Positions 33,710 to 42,875 are shown, counted from the first letter of the stretch. The stretch: 64,000 nucleotides of DNA from Methylohalobius sp964654415 (GCA_964654415.1 CAZZIP010000001.1:124001-188000), one strand, 5' to 3'. The notes: a model not told the origin generated them from the letters alone. Numbers and translations: made by a program.

Positions 33710-35605
33710 TTGGACGAGCTATATCCTAAAATTCGGCGGTTGATCCCGTTGCATTTGCTGCCGCAAGTGATCTGTCGGCGCTTATGCGAGGAGTTGACCA
33801 TTGAGAGAGCGGCCGTCGGTGACATTTTATTCCAGCGCGGCAGCCAGGATGCGGATTGGATTTATCTCCTCAAGGGAGAGGTCGGCTTGGAGGCGGATGG
33901 TATCATCATGGAGCGGATCAAAGATAGTAGTGACGCAGCCCGCTTCCCGCTCGCGCATCAAGTGCCGCGCAAAGTGGCAGCTCGTGCCTTGACTGAACTC
34001 CAATATATTCGTATCGATTATCGACGATTGATGCCCATGGAACACCCTCAAAACGAGTCTCTCCAGTCCGGCCAAAGTATTGAGGAAAGTCCAGGCGACT
34101 GGATGACTAAACTATTCAAGTCGCCGGTTTTCCAGTATCTGCCGGCGACCAATCTGCACAAAATCGTCCAGCGGCTCAAGGCGATAGAGGTCCGCCAGGG
34201 AGACAAGATCATCACTCAGGGGGAAACAGGAGATTGTCTCTACATCTTGCGTTCCGGCAGGTGTCAGGTGACCCGCAGGCCGCGTCCCAATGCACGTGAG
34301 GTCAAACTGGCACAACTTAAGCCCGGCGATCTGTTTGGCGAAGACGCTCTACTCTCAGGACAACCCAGAGCGATGGATGTAACCATGCTCACAGATGGAG
34401 TCGTGCTGCGTCTGGACAAAGAGGATTTTCTATCCTTGGTGGTCGAGCCGGTATTACAGAAACTGAGTTTCGAATCAGCCGCACGCGAGGTTGAGCAAGG
34501 GGCAGTGTGGTTGGACGTGCGCGATCCCGAAAGTTTCCGGCGCAAACGCTTAAAGGGCAGTCTTAACATCCCTTTTTTTTCCCTTAGGATGCAGTTGGGC
34601 GGCCTCCAGCGTCAACTCAAATATATTTTGGTATGCGATCAAGGGAGACAAAGCCAAGCCGCGGCTTTCCTGCTGCTCCGCTTCGGCTTCAAAGCGGCAG
34701 TGTTGGCGGGCGGGCTGGCTAATGTACCGGCCGAGTATCTGGTGGGGGAAGATACTCAATTGGAGATGGAATTGCCGGAAAGAGAAATTCTCTATAAGGA
34801 GCCCGCCGATGACGAGAGCATCGTGCAGATGCCTTCGCAAGACCAAAATCAGAGGATAGGAGAGGGTTCAGACGACCCTAGCCAGTCAATTCGCTACCTG
34901 CATGCGGAGATCGAGGACCTGCAGGCGGAAAACGAAGCGCTTCGGCTCAAGCTCGAGGCGGCGCAAGCTGCTCAAGAAGTTTTAGAAGCGCTACAGCAGG
35001 AGTTGGCAAGGCTGCGTCAGGAAAAACAGGCGTTAGAGGAGAAAGTGGCCGCTCAGTGCCTGAGGATCGAAGAGCTGGAGGAAGTAATCCGACAATATTA
35101 TGAGGCGGCACGAGCCGAAGGAGCCGGACAGACCATTGAGGCCTTGCAAACCGAATTGGATATGATCCGGGAGCAGGCTGACCGAGACGTTTCTGCCATG
35201 CGCCAGGTGGTAGAGGAGGCGCGGCAGGAGTGCGAGCGCCTACAACGGATGCTGGTTAGCAGCCAAAGCAAGTCGATAGCCGCTTTGCCCAAGGATTTGG
35301 TTGCGGTGGATCCGGAACAGCTGCCGCTCTGCGCGCCAGAGGTGGGGGTCACTCCAACCCCATCCAAAGGACGGATCGCCCCAGCACTGTGGTTATTAGT
35401 GGGGATTCTGCTGAGTTTGGTCAGCTTGGGTGTTGGGCTCCAGACTGAATCCGGCCGTCATTGGCTGTTGGTCTGGCTTGGGGAGGATAGGGTAAGTGGG
35501 GCAGACGCGCCATCCGAGCGAGGCCCGGCGATGGGGGGTCCATCCGCGCGTTCCGAAAACCGAGAAGATGGGGAGGTGGAGTCAGAGGAGCTATTCGCGC
35601 AGTGA
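33710..35605 (+). CDS. Cyclic-nucleotide-binding, rhodanese, coiled-coil membrane protein
   Basis: The protein (about 631 residues from a TTG) combines a degenerate cyclic-nucleotide-binding fold (about 15-110), a well-kept one (about 124-246, with G-D-L-F-G-E-D-A-L-L-S-G-Q-P-R as the phosphate cassette), a rhodanese domain (about 252-348, active-site Cys309 in C-D-Q-G-R-Q-S), a long coiled coil (about 395-515) and one C-terminal membrane helix (about 555-577). No DNA-binding domain is visible, so it is not a Crp-type regulator. It may sense a nucleotide and handle sulfane sulfur at the membrane. The start is uncertain: no ATG is available and earlier codons fall in the upstream terminator. 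It has no operon partner. Confidence 0.8.
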   Translation: MDELYPKIRRLIPLHLLPQVICRRLCEELTIERAAVGDILFQRGSQDADWIYLLKGEVGLEADGIIMERIKDSSDAARFPLAHQVPRKVAARALTELQYIRIDYRRLMPMEHPQNESLQSGQSIEESPGDWMTKLFKSPVFQYLPATNLHKIVQRLKAIEVRQGDKIITQGETGDCLYILRSGRCQVTRRPRPNAREVKLAQLKPGDLFGEDALLSGQPRAMDVTMLTDGVVLRLDKEDFLSLVVEPVLQKLSFESAAREVEQGAVWLDVRDPESFRRKRLKGSLNIPFFSLRMQLGGLQRQLKYILVCDQGRQSQAAAFLLLRFGFKAAVLAGGLANVPAEYLVGEDTQLEMELPEREILYKEPADDESIVQMPSQDQNQRIGEGSDDPSQSIRYLHAEIEDLQAENEALRLKLEAAQAAQEVLEALQQELARLRQEKQALEEKVAAQCLRIEELEEVIRQYYEAARAEGAGQTIEALQTELDMIREQADRDVSAMRQVVEEARQECERLQRMLVSSQSKSIAALPKDLVAVDPEQLPLCAPEVGVTPTPSKGRIAPALWLLVGILLSLVSLGVGLQTESGRHWLLVWLGEDRVSGADAPSERGPAMGGPSARSENREDGEVESEELFAQ

Positions 35606-35648
35606 GTATTGCAATAGTCCCCGCCAGCAAGCGCTGCGGGGAGGCCGG

Positions 35649-35804
35649 TCATTTAATTTTGGCTTCCTTGAAGATCACATGCTTACGTACCACAGGATCG
35701 TATTTTTTGAATTCTAATTTGTCCGGGGTGGTACGCTTGTTTTTAGTGGTCGTATAGTAATAGCCGGTCCCGGCCGTGGAGACCAATTTGATTTTATCCC
35801 GCAT
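35649..35804 (-). CDS. rpmG: 50S ribosomal protein L33
   Basis: A 51-residue basic protein reading MRDKIKLVSTAGTGYYYTTT and ending VIFKEAKIK is ribosomal protein L33. This form has no zinc cysteines. AGAGG precedes the ATG. It follows rpmB by 24 bases, the usual rpmB-rpmG pair. Confidence 0.95.
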   Translation of the reverse strand: MRDKIKLVSTAGTGYYYTTTKNKRTTPDKLEFKKYDPVVRKHVIFKEAKIK

Positions 35805-35828
35805 GGTAAACCTCTTGTTACATAGTGT

Positions 35829-36065
35829 TTAAATTTTAGTGCCACGTTGGCGCAATTCAGCGAGCACCGCATCGATGCCCTTTTTGTCAATGATGCGCAT
35901 GCCGTGGCTGGAAACCCTAAGTTTGACCCAGCGATTTTCGCTCTCTACCCAGAACCGGTGTTCGTGTAGGTTGGGCAGAAAACGCCGCTTGGTCTTGTTG
36001 TTAGCATGGGAGACGTTATTGCCGACAACCGGGCGCTTGCCCGTCACTTGACATACTCTAGACAT
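35829..36065 (-). CDS. rpmB: 50S ribosomal protein L28
   Basis: The 78-residue protein starts MSRVCQVTGKRPVVGNNVSH and contains RRFLPNLHEHRFWVE, both diagnostic for L28. The start is set by this N terminus and by AAGGA nine bases upstream; the open frame extends 23 codons further but that part is leader. It is first in the rpmB-rpmG operon. Confidence 0.96.
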   Translation of the reverse strand: MSRVCQVTGKRPVVGNNVSHANNKTKRRFLPNLHEHRFWVESENRWVKLRVSSHGMRIIDKKGIDAVLAELRQRGTKI

Positions 36066-36109
36066 CTGTTTGATCCTTACTCTTACCAATGAATTCAGTG
36101 AAAACATAA

Positions 36110-36138
36110 ATTTTAGCCGAAATACAGTCTTCAAGCAA
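36110..36138 (-). promoter_or_regulatory. Sigma-70 promoter of rpmB-rpmG
   Basis: On the minus strand TTGCTT (36133-36138) and TAAAAT (36110-36115) are 17 bases apart. The start point would be about 40 bases upstream of the rpmB ATG. Confidence 0.65.
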
Positions 36139-36200
36139 AAAGGATGGTACTATTTACGCTTGCCGATACAATCAGCCAGGGATAAGTTTGATCCACAGCC

Positions 36201-37166
36201 ATGCGTGAATTCAATGCGCATGTCGAGCTGGGAGTCGTGATGGATCCCATCTCGGCGATCAACATCCATAAGGACAGCACGTTTGCCATGTTGCTGGAAG
36301 CCCAGAGCCGGGGTTGGGCCCTGTTCTACATGGAGATGAGCGACCTTTATCTGCGCGACGGGCGCACTTTTGCGCGTATGCGCCGTCTCGCGGTACAGCG
36401 CGACGAGCGATGCTGGTACAAATTTGAGGGCGAACGGGAACGTCCTTTAGACGAGCTGGATGTGGTCTTAATGCGCAAAGACCCCCCATTCGATCAGGAA
36501 TATATTTACGCCACCTATTTGCTGGAGTGCGCCCAAATCCGGGGAACCTTGGTAGTCAACCATCCGCGTTCTTTGCGCGACGCCAATGAAAAGCTGTTTA
36601 CTGCCTGGTTTCCGCACTGCTGTGCGCCTACCCTAGTGGCGCGGGATCCGAGCCAGTTCCGGAAGTTTATCCGCGAGCAGGGCGAAATCATTCTAAAGCC
36701 GCTCGACGGCATGGGAGGGGCTTCGATCTTCTACGTGCATCCTGACGACCCTAATACCTCGGTGATCTTGGAGACCATGACCTTAAAAGGTCGCCGATTC
36801 GTAATGGCGCAGAAATATCTGCCGCAGATCGCCGAAGGCGACAAGCGCATCCTGTTGATCAACGGCCAGCCGGTTCCCTATGCCCTGGCGAGGATTCCGG
36901 CAGCCGGTGAGGTGCGCGGTAATCTGGCCGCCGGTGGGCGGGCTGAGGGGCGGGTGTTGACTGAGCGCGACCTTTGGATTTGCGCCCAGGTAGGGCCAGA
37001 ACTTCGCCGCCGCGGGCTGATCTTCGTCGGCATCGACGTGATCGGGGAGTATCTGACCGAGATCAACGTCACCAGCCCTACCTGTATTCAAGAATTGGAC
37101 AAACTGTTTGGGCTGAATATCAGCGCCCAGCTGATGAATGAAATCGAGGGATTGCTCAAACGATGA
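36201..37166 (+). CDS. gshB: Glutathione synthetase
   Basis: GshB joins gamma-glutamylcysteine and glycine using ATP. The 321-residue protein has the family start G-V-V-M-D-P-I-S-A-I-N-I-H-K-D-S-T-F-A-M, the ATP-grasp segment I-L-K-P-L-D-G-M-G-G, and EINVTSPTCIQELD. It begins the conserved run gshB-tonB-algH-ruvX-pyrR-pyrB-pyrC' known from Pseudomonas and relatives. Its stop overlaps the next start (ATGA). Confidence 0.96.
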   Translation: MREFNAHVELGVVMDPISAINIHKDSTFAMLLEAQSRGWALFYMEMSDLYLRDGRTFARMRRLAVQRDERCWYKFEGERERPLDELDVVLMRKDPPFDQEYIYATYLLECAQIRGTLVVNHPRSLRDANEKLFTAWFPHCCAPTLVARDPSQFRKFIREQGEIILKPLDGMGGASIFYVHPDDPNTSVILETMTLKGRRFVMAQKYLPQIAEGDKRILLINGQPVPYALARIPAAGEVRGNLAAGGRAEGRVLTERDLWICAQVGPELRRRGLIFVGIDVIGEYLTEINVTSPTCIQELDKLFGLNISAQLMNEIEGLLKR

Positions 37167-37987
37167 CTCAGGGATCCATGGGCAATTCATCCGATCGTCT
37201 GCTAGTTGCTATGGTGGTTGCCCTGATCATCCATGCGGGGTTGATCTTTGGGGTACGTTTCCAGATGCCTACCCCGCCCGAAATCGACCGCACCCTAGAG
37301 GTCGAGTTGGTCGAGCAGCCCAACGAAAAAAAGCCACTTAAGGCGGACTTCCACGCACAGGCCAACAGCGAGGGAAGTCGCGTGCGGCAGGAGGTGTCCA
37401 AGCCGCATGCTGCTTTGACCCGCCCGCGCCGTGCGACCCTCAAGGCGGAAGGCGCCAAACGCGATCGCCACGCGCCCGAGCGTCTGACCCAGGCTCAAGC
37501 TTCTGCGAGCTTGCCGGAAAGTCGGGCAGAGACAGTAACCGAACCCCATTTGGACCGGAACCTTTTAGCCCAGCAGATTGCCGAATTGAATGGAATGGCC
37601 GCTGTTATGGAGTCCCACTCCAAAGGGCGGGTAGTGCCGATTCAGCAGATCAATGCCTACAAACACATTGCCGCGGCGTATGAACGCGCCTGGCAGGAAA
37701 AAGTGGAGCGGGTCGGCAATCTCAATTACCCCGACGAAGCCCGGCGCCAGGGACTATCTGGGGCTTTGGTGGTGAGCGTGTGGGTGGCTAAGGACGGTCA
37801 GGTAAAAAAGATCAAAATCCACCGTTCTTCCGGCTACTCGGTGCTGGATGAGGCGGCGCTTCGCATCGTGCGTTTAGCCGCGCCGTTTTCCCCGTTTCCG
37901 GTGGAGTTGGCCAACCAGGCGGATGAGATCGTCATTACTCGAACTTGGAAATTCTATGATGAGTCAGGTTTGGCCATGGGCCGTTGA
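37163..37987 (+). CDS. TonB-family energy transducer (TonB3-like)
   Basis: The 274-residue protein has one N-terminal membrane helix (about 14-32), a charged linker (about 50-150, rich in lysine, arginine, glutamate and alanine rather than proline), and a C-terminal TonB domain (about 185-270: NYPDEARRQGLSGALVVSVWV, then FSPFP). In Pseudomonas the gene at this place encodes TonB3, linked with twitching motility rather than iron uptake; that link is inferred here only from position and from pilT/pilU a few genes away. Both ends overlap neighbours. Confidence 0.88.
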   Translation: MTQGSMGNSSDRLLVAMVVALIIHAGLIFGVRFQMPTPPEIDRTLEVELVEQPNEKKPLKADFHAQANSEGSRVRQEVSKPHAALTRPRRATLKAEGAKRDRHAPERLTQAQASASLPESRAETVTEPHLDRNLLAQQIAELNGMAAVMESHSKGRVVPIQQINAYKHIAAAYERAWQEKVERVGNLNYPDEARRQGLSGALVVSVWVAKDGQVKKIKIHRSSGYSVLDEAALRIVRLAAPFSPFPVELANQADEIVITRTWKFYDESGLAMGR

Positions 37988-38574
37988 TGGACTTAAGTAG
38001 TGCTATGCCACAATCCGACGAGACTTATTTGACTGGCCAATTTTTGATCGCTATGCCGAGCTTGGCGGATCCAAACTTTGCTCATACGGTAACCTATCTA
38101 TGCCAGCACAGCGCCCAGGGCGCTTTGGGGATCGTCATTTCTAGGCCCCTGGAGATTCGGCTGGGCAGTATTCTGGAGTCGATGCAGATCCCGATTCAGG
38201 ACGAACGTGCCGCCGAATTACCGGTTTATCTAGGCGGTCCGGTCCAGCCTGAGCGCGGTTTTGTGCTGCACAGTCCGGTAGGAAATTGGCAGGGGACTTT
38301 GGCGATCAGCGATGAAATAGGTCTGACGGCTTCGCGAGATATCTTAGAAGCCATCGCAGCGGGAGAAGGACCTGAGAAGTGTCTAATCGCGCTCGGCTAT
38401 GCGGGTTGGGGAGAAGGCCAGTTGGAGCAGGAAATCCTCGAAAATTCCTGGCTTAACGTGCCCGCCGATCATGCTATCTTATTCGACTTACCTCCGGCCC
38501 AGCGTTGGAAGGCGGCGGCTTTGCGGTTGGGGGTCGATTTGAACTTGTTGTCCTTGCAGGCTGGTCATGGATAA
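37987..38574 (+). CDS. algH: AlgH/YqgE family protein (UPF0301)
   Basis: The 195-residue cytosolic protein has the family core F-L-I-A-M-P-S-L-A-D-P-N-F, GALGIVISRPLEI, and V-Y-L-G-G-P-V-Q-P-E-R-G-F-V-L-H. It is called AlgH in Pseudomonas, where it was first tied to alginate regulation; the molecular role is still unclear. The ATG overlaps the tonB stop (TGATG); a later ATG at 38008 is possible. It overlaps ruvX by 8 bases. Confidence 0.93.
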   Translation: MDLSSAMPQSDETYLTGQFLIAMPSLADPNFAHTVTYLCQHSAQGALGIVISRPLEIRLGSILESMQIPIQDERAAELPVYLGGPVQPERGFVLHSPVGNWQGTLAISDEIGLTASRDILEAIAAGEGPEKCLIALGYAGWGEGQLEQEILENSWLNVPADHAILFDLPPAQRWKAAALRLGVDLNLLSLQAGHG

Positions 38575-39004
38575 ATTGGCCACTTATCTAGGTTTCGACT
38601 ATGGTACCTACAAGATTGGCGTGGCGGTCGGCCAGCGGATCACGGGTACGGCTTCGCCTTTGGCAACCATCCGTTCAGAAAAAAAACAAGTCCGCTTCGA
38701 AGCGATCGATCGCTTGGTGGAAACCTGGCGCCCTCAGGCTTTGATCGTTGGCATTGCCTGTCAGCCAGATGGTCAGGACAATCCCATCACTCCCCTGATG
38801 CGCAAATTTTGTCGCCAGCTTGAGAGTCGCTATCGATTGCCAGTGTATCCTGTGGACGAGCACCTGACCAGTTTCGAGTCGCGTCGTCTATTGTTCGATG
38901 AGGTCAACCTGGGCGCCCGCAAAGTTCAGGAGTTCAACGATCAGGTGGCGGCCATGCTAATTTTGCAAACCTGGCTCAACCATCATCATACGCATACGGC
39001 ATGA
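38567..39004 (+). CDS. ruvX: Putative pre-16S rRNA nuclease / Holliday junction resolvase-like YqgF
   Basis: The 145-residue RNase-H-fold protein has the catalytic aspartate in YLGFDYGTYKIGVAVG, the V-D-E-H-L-T-S segment, and D-Q-V-A-A-M-L-I-L-Q at the end. Members mature the 5' end of 16S rRNA in E. coli (YqgF). It overlaps algH by 8 bases and pyrR by an ATGA. Confidence 0.93.
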   Translation: MDKLATYLGFDYGTYKIGVAVGQRITGTASPLATIRSEKKQVRFEAIDRLVETWRPQALIVGIACQPDGQDNPITPLMRKFCRQLESRYRLPVYPVDEHLTSFESRRLLFDEVNLGARKVQEFNDQVAAMLILQTWLNHHHTHTA

Positions 39005-39516
39005 AGACCGAAGCAGTCGAGTGGGGCGTAGAGGTCCTGTTAGCGGCTTTGGAAGGTTGCTTGCGCAGACAGATCGAGATGCGCAGGCTTGAAAATCCGT
39101 TGATCGTCGGGATCCATACCGGCGGGGTGTGGATTGCCGAATGGCTAAGCCGGCGGCTTGGAATCGCTGAACCCATAGGTAGGCTAAACATCTCCTTTTA
39201 TCGTGATGATTTTTCCCGAATCGGGATGCATCCTGAGGTCCGGCCCAGTCAGCTACCCAGTACCGAAGAGCGCGATGTCATCCTGATCGATGATGTGCTG
39301 TATACCGGGCGCACCATCCGCGCCGCGCTCGACGAACTGTTCGACTATGGCCGGCCACGGCGAGTGGTGTTAGGGGTGCTGATCGAGCGTGGCGGGCGCG
39401 AGCTTCCGATTCAGGCCGATTGCGTAGGCGCTAGGATCGAGCTGGCGGAAGGACTGCGGATCAAGCTGAAAGGTCCAGACCCCCTTAGGCTGGAATTATC
39501 TTCTGCCGGTGCTTGA
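39001..39516 (+). CDS. pyrR: PyrR: pyrimidine regulator / uracil phosphoribosyltransferase
   Basis: The 171-residue PRTase-fold protein has the PRPP loop V-I-L-I-D-D-V-L-Y-T-G-R-T and the N-terminal LVGIHTGG-like segment (LIVGIHTGGVWIAEWL). PyrR of Bacillus binds pyr mRNA and causes attenuation; proteobacterial members in pyrR-pyrB-pyrC' operons may act otherwise. No attenuator hairpin is visible upstream because the gene overlaps ruvX. Confidence 0.93.
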   Translation: MKTEAVEWGVEVLLAALEGCLRRQIEMRRLENPLIVGIHTGGVWIAEWLSRRLGIAEPIGRLNISFYRDDFSRIGMHPEVRPSQLPSTEERDVILIDDVLYTGRTIRAALDELFDYGRPRRVVLGVLIERGGRELPIQADCVGARIELAEGLRIKLKGPDPLRLELSSAGA

Positions 39517-39519
39517 GCC

Positions 39520-40479
39520 ATGGTGGCGATCGACCCGCAGCTAGGCAGCCAGAGCCGATTGCGCCATTTCTTGACGGTTGAGGGTTTGAGCCGGGAGTGG
39601 CTCATTAAGATCATGGACACGGCCGAGTCGTTCGGCAGCATTACGCACCAGAAGGTGAAAAAAGTCCCCTTGCTGCGCGGCAAAACCGTGGTCAACCTAT
39701 TCTTTGAAACCTCGACGCGCACCCGTACCACCTTCGAGCTCGCCGCCAAGCGTTTGTCTGCCGATGTGCTCAACTTAAACGTCCAAGTCTCTGCCACCGC
39801 TAAAGGGGAAAGCCTGCTCGATACCATCCGCAACCTAGAGGCGATGTTCGTAGACATGTTCGTGGTGCGTCACCCAGACTCGGGTGCGGCCCACTTCGTT
39901 GCCCGCCACGTAGCTCCCCACGTCAGCGTCATCAATGCCGGCGACGGCCGCCACGCCCATCCCACCCAGGCGCTTTTGGACGTCTTCACCATTCGGCGCC
40001 ACAAACCGGATTTTTCTTCCCTCAAAGTGGCGATCGTCGGTGATATCCTCCATTCTCGGGTGGCTCGTTCCCAGATCCACGCCTTGAAGACCTTGGGAGT
40101 TCCTGAAATCCGGGTCGTTGCGCCAAGAACGCTGCTGCCGGCAGCGGTGGAAAGCTTAGGAGTCATCCCGTTTTGTGACCTCGATGCCGGGGTCGATGGG
40201 GTGGACGTGATCATCATGTTGCGTTTGCAAAAGGAGCGGATGCAGGGGGCCTTCATTCCGAGCGAGCACGAGTATTACCAGTGTTTTGGCCTGACTCAGG
40301 CCCGCCTTGAGCAGGCTAAGCCAGACTGTCTGGTCATGCACCCTGGGCCGATCAACCGCGGCGTGGAGATGGATTCCGAAGTAGCCGACGGGGTGCGTTC
40401 AGTGATTCTGGAACAGGTCAGCCACGGCATCGCCATCCGCATGGCGGTCATGGCTTTGGCCATGGGTGGGGCAGGATGA
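39520..40479 (+). CDS. pyrB: Aspartate carbamoyltransferase catalytic chain
   Basis: PyrB condenses aspartate and carbamoyl phosphate, the committed pyrimidine step. In 319 residues the carbamoyl-phosphate motif is F-F-E-T-S-T-R-T-R-T-T-F, followed by H-P-T-Q-A-L-L-D and H-P-G-P-I-N-R-G-V-E. No pyrI regulatory gene is next to it; instead the inactive dihydroorotase follows with an ATGA overlap, the layout of the Pseudomonas-type dodecameric complex. Confidence 0.96.
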   Translation: MVAIDPQLGSQSRLRHFLTVEGLSREWLIKIMDTAESFGSITHQKVKKVPLLRGKTVVNLFFETSTRTRTTFELAAKRLSADVLNLNVQVSATAKGESLLDTIRNLEAMFVDMFVVRHPDSGAAHFVARHVAPHVSVINAGDGRHAHPTQALLDVFTIRRHKPDFSSLKVAIVGDILHSRVARSQIHALKTLGVPEIRVVAPRTLLPAAVESLGVIPFCDLDAGVDGVDVIIMLRLQKERMQGAFIPSEHEYYQCFGLTQARLEQAKPDCLVMHPGPINRGVEMDSEVADGVRSVILEQVSHGIAIRMAVMALAMGGAG

Positions 40480-41753
40480 GCAAAATCGCGATTATCGGCG
40501 GCCAGGTCTTGGATCCGGAAAGTGAGACTTTGGTCCCGGGTGGCGTTTTTCTGGCCGACGGCCGGATCGTGGCGGTCGGCGAAGAACCCTTAGGATTTCA
40601 GGCCGATGAGGTGTTGGAGGCGCAAGGAGCCATCGTCAGCCCCGGCTTCATTGATTTGTCCGCTTATCTGCGCGAGCCAGGTTATGAACACAAGGCCACG
40701 ATCGCCAGCGAGACGCTCGCGGCGGTCAAGGCAGGCGTGACCACCCTCTGCTGTTCGCCCGAGACCAATCCCGTCATCGATACGCCCGCAGCGGTGGAAT
40801 TCATCCGCGAGCGGGCGCTCTCTTCCGGCAAGGCCAAGGTGATCGCTGTCGGCGCCATCAGCCGCGGGTTAGAAGGCATGGCGTTGAGCGAGATGTACGC
40901 GCTCAAGCGTGCCGGTTGCCGGCTAGTAAGCTCTGGCTGCCGACCTCTCGCCAATCCTTTGGTCTGGCGACGGGCGTTGGAGTATGCCGCAACTTATGAT
41001 CTGGGTGTTATCGTCCGGCCTCAAGACTCGCACCTTAGCGCCGGGGGCTGCGTGCACGAAGGCGAAGTGGCTACTCGTCTGGGACTTCCGGGCATTCCGG
41101 CCAGCGCCGAAACGGTGATGGTGGCGCAGATTCTAGCCCTGGTGGAAGAATGTCGCTCCCGGGTCCATTTTGCGTGTCTCAGCACGGCGCGTGCTGCGGC
41201 CATGGTCGCCGAGGCTCTGCAGGCAGGGTTGCCGGTAAGTGGTGACGTGGCGGCGCACCAGCTGCATTTGACTGAGGACGCAGTAGAGGGCTTCGATCCT
41301 ATGGCGCACGTGATGCCACCTTTGCGTTCTGCCCAAGACCGCGAAGGTTTGCGCCGGGCTGTGGCGGGGGGATGGATCGCGGCGATCTGTTCTGATCACC
41401 AGCCGCACGAGGCTGACGCCAAGCGCAACGTATTTGCTGCTACCGAACCGGGAATCTCGGCGCTTGAGACCTTGTTGCCCCTGACCCTTAAGCTGGTGGA
41501 GGAAGGGGTGATGCCTTTGCCTAAGGCGATTGCCCGGCTAACTTTGGGACCGGCAAAGATTCTTGGATTGCCGAGCGGAAACCTTGCCCCGGGCGCACCC
41601 GCTGACCTGTGCGTGTTCGATCCCGAGGCAGAATGGATAGTGGACGAAACCACCTGGCTCAGCCGCGGACGTAACACCCCTTTCTGGGGGCAAACGCTGA
41701 AAGGTAGGGTGCGCTACACTTTGGTCGACGGCCAAGTGGTTTGGCGGGCTTAG
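40476..41753 (+). CDS. pyrX: Dihydroorotase-like subunit lacking metal ligands (PyrC'/PyrX)
   Basis: The 425-residue protein is related to dihydroorotase, but the metal-binding H-x-H is lost: the active form D-L-H-x-H-L-R-E-P-G reads D-L-S62-A-Y64-L-R-E-P-G here. Histidines further on (for example in S-D-H-Q-P-H) remain. In Pseudomonas such inactive PyrC' chains are needed to assemble aspartate carbamoyltransferase with PyrB, and a separate active pyrC exists elsewhere. The overlap with pyrB supports that role. The stop codon overlaps the stop of pilU on the other strand. Confidence 0.9.
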   Translation: MSKIAIIGGQVLDPESETLVPGGVFLADGRIVAVGEEPLGFQADEVLEAQGAIVSPGFIDLSAYLREPGYEHKATIASETLAAVKAGVTTLCCSPETNPVIDTPAAVEFIRERALSSGKAKVIAVGAISRGLEGMALSEMYALKRAGCRLVSSGCRPLANPLVWRRALEYAATYDLGVIVRPQDSHLSAGGCVHEGEVATRLGLPGIPASAETVMVAQILALVEECRSRVHFACLSTARAAAMVAEALQAGLPVSGDVAAHQLHLTEDAVEGFDPMAHVMPPLRSAQDREGLRRAVAGGWIAAICSDHQPHEADAKRNVFAATEPGISALETLLPLTLKLVEEGVMPLPKAIARLTLGPAKILGLPSGNLAPGAPADLCVFDPEAEWIVDETTWLSRGRNTPFWGQTLKGRVRYTLVDGQVVWRA

Positions 41754-42865
41754 TCGTCCTCCAAAAGGTGCATTTTGTCTAGTCCTTTGTACTTGTCGGA
41801 AGCATCGGCTCCGAGTTTGATCATCAGCCGCACCTCGTTGCGCGAATCGGCCGCCGCTAGGGCATCCTCGTAGCTGATCTTGCCTTGCCGGTAGAGCTCG
41901 TACAGGCTTTGATCGAAGGTCTGCATGCCGTGCTCACGCGAGCGCTTCATCAGGTCCTTGAGGTGGTGGATTTCGCCTTTGCGGATCATGTCTGCGGCCA
42001 ATGGAGTGTTGATTAGGATTTCCACCGCCGGATAGCGACCTTCGCCATCGAGGCGGCGGATGAGCTGCTGGGCGACGATGGCCTTGAGGTTCAAAGACAG
42101 GTCCATAAATAGCTGGCGGTGCATTTCCTCGGGGAAAAAGTGCAAGATCCGGTCTAGGGCCTGGTTGGCGTTGTTGGCGTGTAAGGTGGCTAGGCACAGA
42201 TGGCCGGTTTCGGCAAAGGTGATGGCGTGCTGCATGGTCTCGCGGGTGCGGACCTCGCCGATCAGAATCACGTCCGGGGCTTGGCGTAGGGTATTTTTAA
42301 GCGCTACCTCATAGGATTCGGTGTCGGTTCCCACCTCGCGTTGGGTGACGATGCAACCTAGGTGCTTGTGGGTGTACTCGATCGGGTCCTCAATGGTGAT
42401 GATGTGGCCTGAGCTGTTTTGATTGCGGTATTTGATCATTGCCGCCAGGGAGGTGGACTTACCAGTGCCGGTGGCGCCGACGAATAAGATCAGACCGCGC
42501 TTGGTCATCGCTAGGTCTTTGAGCACGGAGGGTAAATTGAGTTCTTCGATATCGGGAATGTAATCCTGGATTCTGCGGATGACCATCGCCGGGGTGTTGC
42601 GCTGATAATAGGCGCTGACCCGGAACCGGGCGAGGTCTTTTATGGCAATAGCGAAGTTGCATTCGCGCGCGTTCTCGAATTCGTCCTGTTGGCGCGGAGT
42701 CATGGTGCTCAAGACTAACTCCCTAGCCTGAGTATCGCTTAAAGGATCAGGGCTTAACGGTTCCAGTTTGCCGTTGACTTTCAGGCTCGGCGGGTAACCT
42801 GCGATGACGAACAGGTCCGAGGCCTTTTTGTGGACCATCAGGGTGAGCAGGGATTCGACGTTCAT
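41750..42865 (-). CDS. pilU: Type IV pilus retraction ATPase paralogue PilU
   Basis: The 371-residue ATPase has Walker A G-A-T-G-T-G-K-S-T, the Asp box I-T-I-E-D-P-I-E-Y, Walker B V-I-L-I-G-E-V-R, and the His box. The longer tail after the ATPase core (ending KYKGLDKMHLLEDD) and the reading A-S-D-L-F-V-I-A-G-Y-P-P at the N terminus distinguish it from PilT. The start at 42865 has GGAGATCCC before it; 65 upstream codons overlap pilT and are not used. It follows pilT after 10 bases. Confidence 0.94.
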   Translation of the reverse strand: MNVESLLTLMVHKKASDLFVIAGYPPSLKVNGKLEPLSPDPLSDTQARELVLSTMTPRQQDEFENARECNFAIAIKDLARFRVSAYYQRNTPAMVIRRIQDYIPDIEELNLPSVLKDLAMTKRGLILFVGATGTGKSTSLAAMIKYRNQNSSGHIITIEDPIEYTHKHLGCIVTQREVGTDTESYEVALKNTLRQAPDVILIGEVRTRETMQHAITFAETGHLCLATLHANNANQALDRILHFFPEEMHRQLFMDLSLNLKAIVAQQLIRRLDGEGRYPAVEILINTPLAADMIRKGEIHHLKDLMKRSREHGMQTFDQSLYELYRQGKISYEDALAAADSRNEVRLMIKLGADASDKYKGLDKMHLLEDD

Positions 42866-42875
42866 AGGGATCTCC

